Of a DNA stretch of 64,000 bases, positions 23,493 to 35,420 are shown one piece after another. Position numbers and translations under genes: made by a program. The notes below the pieces were generated by a model. The model was not told where the DNA came from. It did not search any database and saw nothing but the letters and a program-made list of their open reading frames with translations. Numbering within the stretch: position 1 is the stretch's first letter; each line of letters begins with the position of its first letter. Where the stretch lies: the NCBI GenBank assembly GCA_947095535.1, contig OX352774.1:211284965-211348964 (forward strand). Direction: 5' to 3'. This stretch comes from Poecilobothrus nobilitatus. Its lineage: Eukaryota > Arthropoda > Insecta > Diptera > Dolichopodidae.

Positions 23493-25630
23493 CTAGAAAA
23501 TCCCCTGTGCAATTGCACAATTTCTATAGATTCAAAAACATTTGCGTTATCATACTGACTCCCTTACTACCTGTATTAAGGGAGGGATTATTACATGCAT
23601 TTTTTTAGCTTAGGTATATTAAGTACCTAACTAAAATAACTTATGGATTTTTAATTTAATTTGATTTTTTTAGGTGTAGGGTATAAATAAGTCGGTTGCA
23701 TCGACTTACTGTTATTTTTACTTGTTTTTTTTTTTGCTTGAAAAAAATTTGCTAAATTTATTTTATTTAAATGTACTTTGGAAGAGGTCTTTGGTATATT
23801 TAATAAAAGATTCATGTCTCTGATAATGAAATTTCATAAATTTTCGGGGGCTTTTTTTTGTGAGGGTCGTTTTCGAAAGCTTTTTAATTTAATGGTCTAA
23901 TGATAAATTAGTACAAAATTATGAATCTATTGTGAGAGAAGGCTTCTAAAATGATATTTTCTATGTTATTTTTTCTTTTTTTTTAAGGAAAATATCCATT
24001 TCTATAATATTTAGTAAGTTTCTGATTTCTGTTATGAAATATAATTAGCTAAGTCTGCCGAATTTTATATTAATAAAAAAATTCGAATATTTTATGTTAT
24101 ATCAAAAATGCAGCTTAAAAAATCAAAATTCCAACCTAAATAAACAAAACTACTTTAAAGTCTGCTGCGAAGCTTTTACCAGGTTTTATAATAGTGAAAA
24201 CAAAATCAAGAATAAAATCGGCCTATTATTTGTTTATTATAAATATAAGGCTTACTATAAACTTTGCTCTTTTCACTTTCAAGTCTTTTAATTTTATTAA
24301 GAGTATTTTTATTTTTTTTCAAAACAAAAAGTCATTTGAAAACTGCCAACAGAAGATTAATAATTTATTTTTAATTTACCGCTGCGACCAGTTCATAATG
24401 GATGTGGCAGTCAAATTTAAAAATTAAAAATTTGCTTTAAATTTTGTGTCGAAAGTACTTTTTAAAAAGTAAAAGTTTGTGTCTCTGATAAGACTTTTAG
24501 TCGGAGATTTGTGTCTCTGATAATAAAATTTTAAATTATTAAATAAATATACAGAAATATCATCATTGCCAGTTTAGTTTATATTCAGTGTGAGTGGTTT
24601 ATTATAGATCTGGCCAACATCTTGTGTGTATAAAATTGTGTATATTATCAGAAATTCAATCATTAATTCCTGGTATTATATTATCTGATCTGATTAATAA
24701 ATCTTATTTTTTTCCATGGCTAACAATATTATTAATGGTCTAATAATAAATTAGTACAAAATTATGAATCTTGAGAGAAGGCTTCTAAAATGATATTTTC
24801 TATGTTAGTTTTTTTTTTTTTAAGAAAAATATCCATTTCTATAATATTTGGTAAGTTCCAGACTTCTGTTATGAAATATAATTATTTAAGTCTGCCGAAT
24901 TTTATATTAATAAAAAAATTTCGAATATTTTATGTTATGTTTTATATTAAAAATTTAAATTTCAACCTAAATAAACAAAAGTACTTTAAAGTCTGTTACG
25001 AAGCTTTTTACCAGCTTTTATACTAATGAATACAAAATCAAGATATAAAATCGGCCTATTATTTTTTTCTTATAAATATGAGGCTTACTATAAACTTTGC
25101 TCTTTTCACTTTTAGGCGTTTTAATTTTATTAAGAGTACCTATTTTTATTTTTTTTTTCCAAAACAAAGATTGAAAACGCCAACAGAAGATTAATAATTT
25201 ATTTTTAATTTACCGCTGCGACCAGTTCATAATGGATGTGGCGGTCAAATTTAAAAATTAAAAATTTGCTGAATTTATTTTTATTGAAAATGTGTTTTTT
25301 AAGTATGTACTTCTCCTTTTTTGACTGTACTCACTTTTAATGAACGGTTTGTGTCTCTGATAATACTTCTAGTGGAAAATTTGGTCTCTGGTAATAATAT
25401 TTACTAAATTTATTTATATTTTTAATTAACGGTTTGTGTCTCTTGATAATATTTTGAGTCAAAGATTTGTGTCTCTGATAATAAAATTTTAAATTATTAA
25501 ATAAATATACAGAAATATCATCATTGCCAGTTTAGTTTACATTCAGTGTAAGTGCTTTATTATAGACATAAAATATATTTTTTTACATGTTGGCAAGGTC
25601 TCGCCAACATCTTGTGTATTATATTATAGA
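23493..25630 (-). mobile_element. Helitron-like element H1, tandem unit 1
   Basis: On minus the 5' end is TCTATAATATAATACACAAG (start 25630), followed by a hairpin TGTTGGC/GCCAACA (25588-25609). The 3' end is the palindrome TGTGCAATTGCACA (23506-23519), nine bases, then CTAG (23493-23496). TC at the 5' end, a short 3' hairpin and a CTRR end are the hallmarks of Helitrons. The base outside each end of the H1 pair gives the expected A/T target. The interior holds two related blocks of about 280 bp (23948-24228 and 24787-25066) and GTGTCTCTGATAAT motifs. A D1 fragment interrupts it at 23604-23729. No Rep/helicase is visible, so it is non-autonomous. Confidence 0.75.
23604..23729 (+). mobile_element. 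DINE-1-like 3' fragment inside H1 unit 1
   Basis: The segment runs from TTAGCTTAGGTATATTAAGT through GGTGTAGGGTATAAATAAGT to the hairpin AAGTCG (23689-23694)/CGACTT (23702-23707) and an ACTTGTTTTT tail. It is the reverse complement of 6211-6340 with small differences. Only the 3' part is present. The corresponding place in H1 unit 2 lacks it and instead holds about 550 bp of other sequence, so the fragment belongs to unit 1 only. Confidence 0.7.
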
Positions 25631-27900
25631 CTAGAAAATCCCCTGTGCAATTGCACAATTTCTATAGATTCAAAAACATTTGCGGTATCATACTGACTCG
25701 CTTAATAAACTACCTAAAAATTTCATTTTTACATCAGCACCATTAAAAAAACTTTGGTATCACTTACTTACTTGATGTAATAGAAAAAAACATAAAACAA
25801 ATCTGAACACATAAAATTAAAAATGTTAGGAACAGTTTATTAATTTTTTCTCGCCGTTTTTTCGTGGCGGTAATTTTTGACAGTTTTTTAATCATTGAGA
25901 AAAAATGGTCCAAGCTAAAAACACATTCAGGGTAAAAGTTCGTGCCGATATCTCAAAAATTGTTTGAAACACATGTATAAAGTGCACAATAAAAACCGGC
26001 GAAAAGCCAACCAACACCAACCGCTACGACATTGTTTTTTTTGTTACATTTAAATAATCCCAATAATCGAAATAATTTTAATATTTGTTAAAATTTTACC
26101 AGACTCTCTATTTTTCTTTAGTTTAAAAAAAAATTTTATGTCGATAAAAACAGTTGTTTTCGCCGCGAATTACTTTAATTACCAAAACTACTTTCAAGTC
26201 TTTTGCGTTTATTTTTTTTTTGCTTGAAAAAAATTTGCTGAATTTATTTTATTTAAATGTACTTTGGAAGAGGTCTTTAGTATATTTAATAAAAGATTCA
26301 TGTCTCTGATAATGTAATTTCATAAATTTTCGGGGCCTTTTTTTTTTGTGTGGGTCGTTTTCGACAGCTTTTTAATTTAATGGTCTAATAATAAATTAGT
26401 ACAAAATTATGAATCTATTGTGAGAGAAGGCATCTAAAATGATATTTCCTATGTTATTTTTTCTCTTTTTTTTTAAGAAAAATATCCATTTCTAAAATAT
26501 TTAGTAAGTTTCTGATTTCTGTTATGAAATATAATTAGCTAAGTCTGCCGAATTTTATATTAATAAAAAAAATTCGAATATTTTATGTTATATCAAAAAT
26601 TCAGCTTAAAAAATCAAAATTCCAACCTAAATAAACAAAACTACTTTAAAGTCTGTTGCGAAACTTTTACCAGCTTTTATAATAGTGAAAACAAAATCAA
26701 GAATAAAATCGGCCTATTATTTTTTTTCTTATAAATATAAGCAGATATAAGGCTTACTATAAACTTTGCTCTTTTCACTTTCAGGTCTTTTAATTTTATT
26801 AAGAGTATTTTTATTTTTTTCAAAACAAAGAGTCATTTGAAAACTGCCAGCAGAAGATTAATAATTTATTTTTAATTTACCGCTGCGACCAGTTCATAAT
26901 CGATGTGGCGGTCAAATTTAAAAATTAAAAATTTGCTTTAAATGTGTCGAAAGTACTTTTTAAAAAGTAAATATTTGTGTCTCTGATAAGACTTTTAGTC
27001 CAAGATTTGTGTCTCTGATAATAAAATTTTAAATTATTAAATAAATATACAGAAATATCATCTTTGCCAGTTTAGTTTACATTCAGTGTGAGTGGTTTAT
27101 TATAGAAATAAAATATTTTTTTTTTACATCTTGTGTGTCTGGTATTAATATCTATATGATATTTAATATCTTGTGTGAATTGGTATTATCAGAGACTACA
27201 TAGAGATGTACAAATTCATACAAAAATTTGTACTAATTTTTTTTCAAACGGGCCAGCTAAAACTGGCTAGAAAGCACAGAAATATTTTAAAAATTTTAAA
27301 GCACAGAAGTATTTGATTTGTGTCATAGCTAAAAGAATTTAGCGAAAACCAGAATCTTCTGTAAAATCTGGTGTAAAATGTAAAAATGATCATTCATATA
27401 TTTTATGCATTCACAAAATTTTTTTATCTTTGTGAATTAAACCATAATCATTATATTGTGTATATTATCAGAAATTCAATCATTAATTTCAGGTATTATA
27501 TTATCTGATCTGATTAACAAATCTTATTTTTTTCCATGGCTAACAATATTATTAATGGTCTAATAATAAATTAGTACAAAATTATGAATCTTTTGTGAGA
27601 GAAGGCGTCTAAAATGACATTTTCTATGTAATTTTTTTCTTTTTTTTTTAAGAAAAATATCCGTTTCTATAATATTTAGTAAGTTTCTGACTTCTGTTAT
27701 GAAATATAATTATTTAAGTCTGCCTAATTTTATATTAATAAAAAAATTTCGAATATTTTATGTTATACCAGTTATAGCGAAAATTTAGATTAAAAATCTA
27801 AATTTCAACCTAAATAAAGAAAACTATTTTAAAGTCTGTTACGAAGCACCAGCTTTTATACTAATGAAAACAAAATCAAGAATAAAATCGGCCTATTATT
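23948..27900. repeat. four copies of a ~280-bp block within H1
   Basis: A block starting TAAAATGATATTTTCTATGT and ending AAAATCGGCCTATTATTT occurs at about 23948-24228, 24787-25066, 26436-26720 and 27611-27900. Copies 1 and 3 are most alike, and copies 2 and 4 are most alike (for example both lack the Gln-Leu type insertion after TATCAAAAAT and share TTATTTAAGTCTGCC). The pattern shows a duplication inside one unit before the whole unit was doubled. Confidence 0.75.
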
Positions 27901-28480
27901 TTTTTCTAATAAATATGAGGTTTACTATAAACTTTGCTCACTCTCACTTTTTCACTTTCAGGCGCTTTAATTTTATTAAGAGTACCTATTTTTATTTTTT
28001 TTTTCCAAAACAAAAATTGAAAACGCCAACAGAAGATTAATAATTTATTTTTAATTTACCGCTGCGGCCAGTTCTTAATGGATGTGGCGGTGAAATTTAA
28101 AAATTAAAAATTTGCTGAATTTATTTTGATTGAAAATGTGTTTTTTAAGTAAGTATGTACTTTTCCTTTTTTGACTGTACTCACTTTTAATGAACGGTTT
28201 GTGTCTCTGACAATAATTCTAGTGGAAAATTTAGTTTCTGGTAATAATATTTACTAAATTTATTTATATTTTTAATTAACGGTTTGCGTCTCTTGATAAT
28301 ACTTTGAGTTAAAGATTCGTGTCTCTGGTAATAAAATTTTAAATTATTAAATAAATATACAGAAATATCATCATTGCCAGTTTAGTTTACATTCAGTGTG
28401 AGTGTTTTATTATAGATATAAAATATTTTTTTTTACATGTTGGCAAGGTCTCGCCAACATCTTGTGTATTATATTATAGA
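25631..28480 (-). mobile_element. Helitron-like element H1, tandem unit 2
   Basis: This unit starts immediately after unit 1. Its 3' end is CTAG at 25631-25634 with the palindrome at 25644-25657, and its 5' end is at 28480 with the same hairpin (28438-28459) and the same terminal TCTATAATATAATACACAAG. The base at 28481 is T and the base at 23492 is A, as expected for one insertion of the dimer into an AT site. It carries the blocks of unit 1 in the same order (26436-26720 and 27611-27900), plus about 550 bp (25680-26205) absent from unit 1. That extra part contains a 20-codon ATG frame at 25905-25967 (MVQAKNTFRVKVRADISKIV). Confidence 0.75.
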
Positions 28481-30557
28481 TTATTTAGATTTTCAATATT
28501 TTTTTAATTTTTCACTTTTCAAAAGACAAATTAGTTCAAAAGACAAATTAGTTTTAAAATATTGTGAATTTTGTGATAATCTTGTAATTTTTTCTTTATT
28601 AAAACGTTTTTTTTTTGTAATCCCTTCCACATCTATATCCCCAAAACGAAACTAAACATTATGTTATCTTTTAAAGGACTAATCTAAAAGTTTACTTTTA
28701 AATGATATGGTTTTTGTTGATTTCAAACACTACCCAGATTAACCTCGCGCAATTCCTTTAAGTAACTTTCGATTTTTTTCACAGTCCCTTGTAAAAAGAA
28801 AATTACAAAAATTTATTTTGAATCTAATTATATGAAGCAGTATTTCTTGAAATTTTTTAATAATTGCATACAATACAAATTTAGTGGATGAATTGAAAAA
28901 ATTAGATTAAATTTTTTTATTTAGTTTTTTATTTACTAATTTAAAATTTTATTGTTTTATTTTTTGTTTAGAAAATGTAATTAGAATTTTAGTTATTAAA
29001 ATAACTAATAAATTTTTTGTTTTGTTTTATTTACAAGAATATCAAATTAAAATTTTTATTGATGTCATGACTTTAAAATTATTTAAACATATTATAAATA
29101 AATAAAATATTAAAATTAAATTATGTATATTGTTCTAGTACTTTTTTTTTAAGAATATTCCCAAAATATTTTCGAAAAATTTCCAAATAATATGATCGTC
29201 TATAATACGTAACAAAGTTTTTATTTCGTTTAAAAAAAATCCAATAAAATTTTAACGATGAACAGAATAAAAATCCTTCAACTGCAGAGTTGTAATTGAG
29301 CGGACTTATTTAGAGGAATTCAACTCATCGCTCAATTTAAATTTTGAATTGCAATTTTTGAATCGAAACTTGAACTTTTTACAACTCTTTTCAACCCTTT
29401 GGAAGATTCCCACCTCCTTTAGGAAAAAAAAAAAAAAAAAACTATAAACCAATGTCAATAAATCCTAATAGAAAATTATTTGTGTAGAGTTGTTTTTATG
29501 CAGTACAAAATTTTCTTGGGAGATGTAAAGATGTAAAAATTGAAAAAGCTCTATTTTAAAGCTTTGCACTTAAATTTAACTTTATGTTAAAATATCCTTA
29601 AATTAATTGAAAAATGTTCTTTCTATTGTCCTAATTTTAAGAAAATTAACAGCTAGTAATTGAAAATTTACGGATATTAAAGAAAAGTGTAACAACTACA
29701 CCTATGACAGAAATTAAAAAAACTAAATAAAATCTGTGATTTTTATTAAAAAATAATGACAATTTAACTAACGTTTTGAAAAATGTGTTCTTTTCAAAAA
29801 TCCATGGATTTATATACTGATGCCTTCCATATATTTTTATAAATAAAATATAAAAAAAAAAAAGTTTTAATTATTATTATTTATAAATTATTATCAATAT
29901 CAAAGTTTTTTTTTTTTTTCAATAGAGAAAAACAGAGAATTAAAAAAAAAGGAAAAAAACAAAAAAAAACAAAATTAAAAAATAATACCTAACATAAATT
30001 TAATAAAGCTTTGAATACTAATTGAAAATTAATATTATAATAATAACTTTAATTTCCCATAAATATAGAATTTAATTCACAAAAAAAAAAAAAAATATAT
30101 ATTTATTTATAAATCAATTTATTTATTTACTTATATTTAATATATACATATATATTTAAACAGTTGCGAACAAATAATTTATATACTTAATTTATTATTT
30201 TTATTTAAATTTATTTTCATTGCTTATAATATAAAATATAAAACAAATGAAACAGATCGGGCTCACTTCTTCGCAGAGTAGTCGGGATTACTTCCTTCCA
30301 CATAATTTAAAATGATCTCTATATTATAGATTTTTCTGTAACATAGTTTCTTATTGTATCAGAATATGGAGGAATACATTCTATATAAAAATATAAAAAA
30401 ATTTACAAAACATTTAAAATAGAGCTATAAAAAATCTCTATAGTGCCAATTCGTTTTTCAACAAATTCAACGCATAAGTAATATCGAATGCTTAAAACAG
30501 AAGATCCAATATACTAAACACAAACGCTGCACTAAACACAAAAAAATCCATATGTAT

Positions 30558-30710
30558 TTATGATATGGACAAAATAATATTCAATTCAATACTGAAGTAA
30601 CAAGCAATAGTGAAGTTCATCATTGCCATATCCACTGTGATCATAACATTAGGATAGCTGCAAGCTATACAACCTATTTGAGCTTGAATCAGTATTTAGT
30701 AGTGGTGTAA
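30558..30710. other. island open in one frame on each strand
   Basis: Between 30564 and 30707 the plus strand is open for 48 codons (central part EVHHCHIHCDHNIRIAASY). Between 30561 and 30695 the minus strand is open for 45 codons, including hydrophobic PNVMITVDMAMMNFTIACYF. Neither frame begins with ATG at its edge or follows a convincing acceptor, and I cannot decide between them. The base composition is nearer 40% G+C than the flanks. It may be an eroded exon, a fragment of an old transposon gene, or a regulatory element. Confidence 0.12.
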
Positions 30711-32033
30711 AATATAATAGTCTACGAGAATGCATTAGAAGCTGAAATTATCATTCATGTAAAAAATATTGTAACAATCTTTAGGTTAACTGGTTAGAGT
30801 ATGTAAATATTAAATACCAGTAAATACTAAAATTATTCAGTTTTGAATCACATATAGTATAAAAGTAAAATTATCATTTAATGTAATTGTTGCCATATTA
30901 CAAAGAATGGAATTTTTAGCATTTCACATATTATATAATATGTAATATGTATATATTATTCTTCAATCACTGATATACTTTTAAATTAATGTAAATATCA
31001 CTTTTAATGAAATTGTTTACATTTCCAATAAACCAATACAAACTCTGTACAAGCTCTAAGGCTCTTTTAGAGAAACCATTTAATAAATTAAATCAATATG
31101 TATTGGCAATAATAAAAATTTTTTGCTCAGAATTATTATGTTGTGCATTTTCTTTTCATGTAAAGTGTTTTTATTCAGAGGAATTTTTTTTAATTAGTGG
31201 AAAATAGTTATATTGTCTTCAAACTCTCTCTTGAATCTCTTAAGACGTTAACTGCGAGTGGATCATAATTTTTTTTAATAGTATCAAATTATTGCAGAAT
31301 ATGTTCTCAAATTTTATTCTTTTACTTGTCAAAAAAAAAAAACTGTTTATTTTTAGATGTGTCAATTATCAAGTTAAAGTGTCAAAATTGTCACTTGTCT
31401 AAAACCTTAGCAAAAATTAGACAGAAAATAAAATACGGTAGACAAAAATTTATAACCTAATTGAAACTATTAAAAATAATTAAAAACTTTTGAAACTGTA
31501 ACACATTTTATGCTAGTTTTAGAATTGAAGCTTTAAAAGTCAATTTTATAACACATCGTTAGCCCCAAAATCAAACTGTACATTATGTTACATCAAAAGA
31601 TATATGCTAAAGTTTGTTTTTAAAAAGGTTGGTTTTGGTTAATTTAAGTCTAACAATATTTAGAGAAATCTTATATTCAGTTCTTTTGGCGGATTTGTTC
31701 GATATTTTTATCGCCGCTCGTGAAGAAAAAAAAAAATTAATTGCTTTCTTTTTGCAACAAAAGTTGTGAAATTCGTTTTGAACATAAAAAAAAATATATC
31801 TACATTAGTTTGTGTATGATGTATGTAATCTGTAATTTATAATTTTTAAGGGTTGTCATATACTTTTCATATTTTTAGATAAACTGGTTTTATGTTAAGA
31901 AAATGAACTGCTATAAATGTTTTGTGCTGGAAAGTTCAAAGTTTTAGCGTAATAGAAAAAACAGGGGGTGTTTCCAATATTTGAGCAATGTTTTAAAGAT
32001 GAATATTATGTATACATTTATAATACATCTGAC

Positions 32034-32105
32034 CCAACACGCTGTGCATAAGACGTCGGTTTTTTAGACGAAAAGTCTTCGTTTCAACCACGCATCAGAT
32101 ATTAA
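32034..32105 (+). other. weak tRNA-like segment
   Basis: ATCTGA at the left and TCAGAT at the right can pair like an acceptor stem over about 72 nt, and CTTCGTTTCAACCACGC resembles a degenerate T arm. The A box is poor and the cloverleaf does not close. An A-rich tail with AAATAAATAAG follows, as in SINE S1. CATAAGACGTCG recurs in reverse at about 46697-46712. It may be an eroded tRNA-derived SINE. Confidence 0.2.
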
Positions 32106-34758
32106 ATATTGTATAAAATATTATAATATAATGTAAGAAAATAAATAAGTATATAATAAAGCATTCCAGATTGTCTAAATCCGTTTCTTAAAGAGATAAG
32201 TGGTGTGATTCGCCTGGTGCTATTTAATAAAAAGGACTTATAGAAAATGTCACTTTACAAAAACCCGTTTAACAAATGGAACATAACCAAATAGTATTTC
32301 AAAATAAAATATGCATATTGTGGAAATACTCATGTAAAAAAAAAAAATTAGTTTTGATTTTGGAGGAATTTTACAGTTGATTACAAAATCAGAGTTATAT
32401 GTTTTCCCCAGAAAATATATAATATTTCCAAAGTATATGTTTGTCAAATATCTTTTTGCGAAGTGTTTTATTATGCAAAATGGAAGTTATAAAATCTCCC
32501 TTTTGCAAAAATATATTAGGCAAAATCAAACATCTTAAAATGTTGATTTGTTTGTGACAAAGAGGAAAAAAAATTAAATAAAAAAAAAAAAAATTTATAA
32601 TATTTCAAAAAAAGTTTTAAAACATATGTCCGTGACTGTTTATAAATGTGTACATTTATTATATAAACAGAGTTATGTGCTATACAAATACAATTTTTTT
32701 CTTTTATTTATAAAATCATTAAAAATATGATCTATGTGAACACAATAATAAAAATAATGACATTAACTACCTCTTTTTATCTAATTTCTGTTAAAGGGGG
32801 CTATATACAATAATAATAATAATAATAATAAAAAAAAAGAAACGAGAATCTTTTGTAGAATTTTTTTTATTTTATTTTTTTTTTTTTTTTCTTTTACAGT
32901 AGATTGAAATTATCATTTTATGTTAAAAGGATTAGGTACTGGCTGACACTGATTACAGTATAGTACTCAGTGTTCAGTACAAATAAAAAAAAAAAAAAAT
33001 AAGAAAAAAAAAATAAAAAAAAGAAGATAGATAGATGATGAATACATAATCCATATTATTCAAGGATTCATAAAACGATTTTATTTTGAAACGAAAAAAA
33101 AAAAACATTATATTATTATTATTTTTTTTTTTTTTTTGTATTTTCAAGTAATAAAAATTCCATGTAAAACATGTCCTTTTAAATATAATACATATGTTAT
33201 TATTATTATTATATTTATTTGTTATTATTTTATCTTTTATTTTCATGTTTTTTTTTTTTCTTTTTGCTTTGGGGCGGTTCTTTTAACGATTAGAATTAGA
33301 TTTTTGGGGGGATTTTTATAATTTTGTGCACGAAATTTTACGCACGATATGATATTTTAGTGCGTGAATTGAACAGATTCACAATGAAGCAAAAAAAAAA
33401 CTTTAATTTTGGTTTAGAGTTTTCTCTATACCCAACCAAAACTGAAAAAAAAAAAAACCAAATAAATTTTTGTTATTTATAATAAATAACCTTGAAGCGT
33501 TTTAAATTTAACCAGTCTTTAACTCAAAAAAAAAAAAAAAATTTACATACATACATATATGTATTTGTAGTAACAATTACTGATAATATATTATACAATT
33601 AAAGAGAAGACAAAAGAGTTTTACATATTAAAGTTGTACTTGTTCTTTAATACGTGATGATGGTGAGAATAGTGGTGGATATAATTTTAGTAATGAATTA
33701 AAATACATATGTTATTTATTGATGTTTTTTATTTTTGTTTTTGTAATATCTACAGTATCGTTTTTTGCTTAGGCATTTTTACGAAATAATTATATAATAT
33801 TTTTAAATTTAAAAACTGAGTAACTTTAAAACAATGTATTTAATATAAAAGTTAATTTCATATAATAATAATTAGTATCTATTAGTTTCGCAAATTACAA
33901 AATGTTAAAGTGAATTAAAGAGAAATTATACAATATAAAAAGAAATATTAGGCATTGCCATCAAAAGTTTTAGATGAGTAATACATTTTATTGTTTTTCA
34001 TATTAAAAAAATAAATAATGCTTTGGAGGTACTCATGGTGTACTCATCAAAAAACATTCAATTAAACATATTGACATTTTTTTCTTTAATCACCATCACC
34101 ATCACTTATAATTTTTTTTGTTTTGCTAATAAATTTTTCTATCAAGTTTTAATATCCTAGATATAATAATATTTTGTTGTTCAATTTATTTAAAATAGTT
34201 TTAAAAACGTCATAAATCCAATATTGATGTCTATGAAATTTTTTCCGATTTTGTTTTAATAAAACATAAAAATATTTCCTTATAAAACAATTCTTGATAA
34301 TATAATGGAACAGATTAATGAAACATAAAGAAATCATTTAAAACTTAACGAAAATGAGTAATAATAGCAAATTTCGTAGAAAATACCATTAGATGTTAAT
34401 ATTAAATTTCAATTGCAGCGTAATAAACTATGCAAAATAATCAAAAAAAAAAAAATTAAAAATGAATTCGAATGGGGTGTTTTATTAAAACGGATTAATA
34501 AGTATAAGAAAAATTCTCACAGGACTTTTTAAAGAACCTAAATATTATTGAAAATCCTCTCCACTTGTAAGTTTTGTGTATAAGTTTTAACTTGGTTTAT
34601 TATTATTTACTATTTAATGAAGGTATGAAAAATCAGATCAAATAAATTATTTTACTACATAGTTTCTAAGTCAACCTTTCATAAAACAAAACATTTCAAT
34701 ACGGTTTCTTTCAATTATAATTTCTAGATGAAAACTAAAATATTCAAAAAAAAAAAAA

Positions 34759-34911
34759 TATATTCTGAAGTGGGGGTTTCGGTGGCCTAGTGATTTCCCC
34801 TTACGACATTTACAGCCTGAATCTGAAAAGGAAAGGCTGTGTAATTTTCTGTTCACATTTATGTGGCAGATAAATGCACTAAAAAAAAAATATATATATA
34901 TTCTGAAGTGG
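34759..34911 (+). mobile_element. SINE S2 with 15-bp target-site duplications
   Basis: The direct repeat TATATTCTGAAGTGG flanks the element at 34759-34773 and 34897-34911. The insert starts GGGTTTCGGTGGCCTAGTG (a good A box), jumps straight to the S2 body (CCCCTTACGACATTTACAGC, AAAAGGAAAGGCTGTG, CACATTTATGTGGCAG, AAATGCACT) and ends in an A run. The segment with the B box is missing at the junction. Because perfect duplications enclose the deleted form, either this deleted form itself was mobilised or the deletion is very recent. Confidence 0.85.
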
Positions 34912-35420
34912 TCTACTATTCTTTAATCTTAAAATGCGTTTTTTTTTTTCAAAACATAACGGAGACTATGTCATTATTTATTATAAAGTCAAGCTACCTA
35001 TAACTTTTAAAAATTTCTAGATTTAGTAAAATTATAAGTAAAATAAGTATTTTTTTTTATATTTATATGGGATGGGGTTTTTAGTTATTAACGGTACTGT
35101 TTGTATGTATTAAAAATATATTTTATTTGAATTGTTAATTTTTTATAAGAGCATTTTTCGTGATTTTTAAATGGAAACATTTTTATGATAACGTGTTGAT
35201 ATTACATAAATTTTATTCGGTATAAATTATTTTCGTATGGAACAGTGTATTTATTTACATGTATGTACATAAGATATTTTATATAAAATGTTAAAATAAA
35301 AATAAGATTTAGGTAAGTACTTGTAATGAATGTCAGCATTTTATTATTTATTTATATTTCTATAATTTATTATTTGTTATTTCTGATGAATAAAAAGAAA
35401 TAACTAAGTGATTTTTATTT
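34912..35420. other. AT-rich spacer
   Basis: No gene, repeat or signal is seen between the SINE and the D2 element. Confidence 0.5.

Larger units (their letters stand above)
28481..34758. other. AT-rich stretch with minor features
   Basis: It contains low-complexity runs, including (AAT)n at 32809-32831 and long A/T tracts at 32870-33020. A short inverted pair ATTGAGCG/CGCTCAAT lies near 29296-29338. A G+C-rich patch at 30262-30300 reads on minus as a short open end ...GSNPDYSAKK followed by TGA, with no convincing acceptor. The island 30558-30710 and the tRNA-like segment at 32034-32105 are listed separately. I see no identifiable gene. Confidence 0.5.

Noticed and set aside
30262..30300. 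G+C-rich patch open on minus as ...NPDYSAKK then stop
   Set aside because: No pyrimidine-rich acceptor precedes it, and ACTCTGC within it recalls Helitron 3' ends, so it could be a transposon relic; not enough to call.
31959..31975. ACAGGGGGTGTTTCC as a second copy of the TIR element at 61645
   Set aside because: Only the first bases match, there is no matching opposite end, and no TA-bounded partner.
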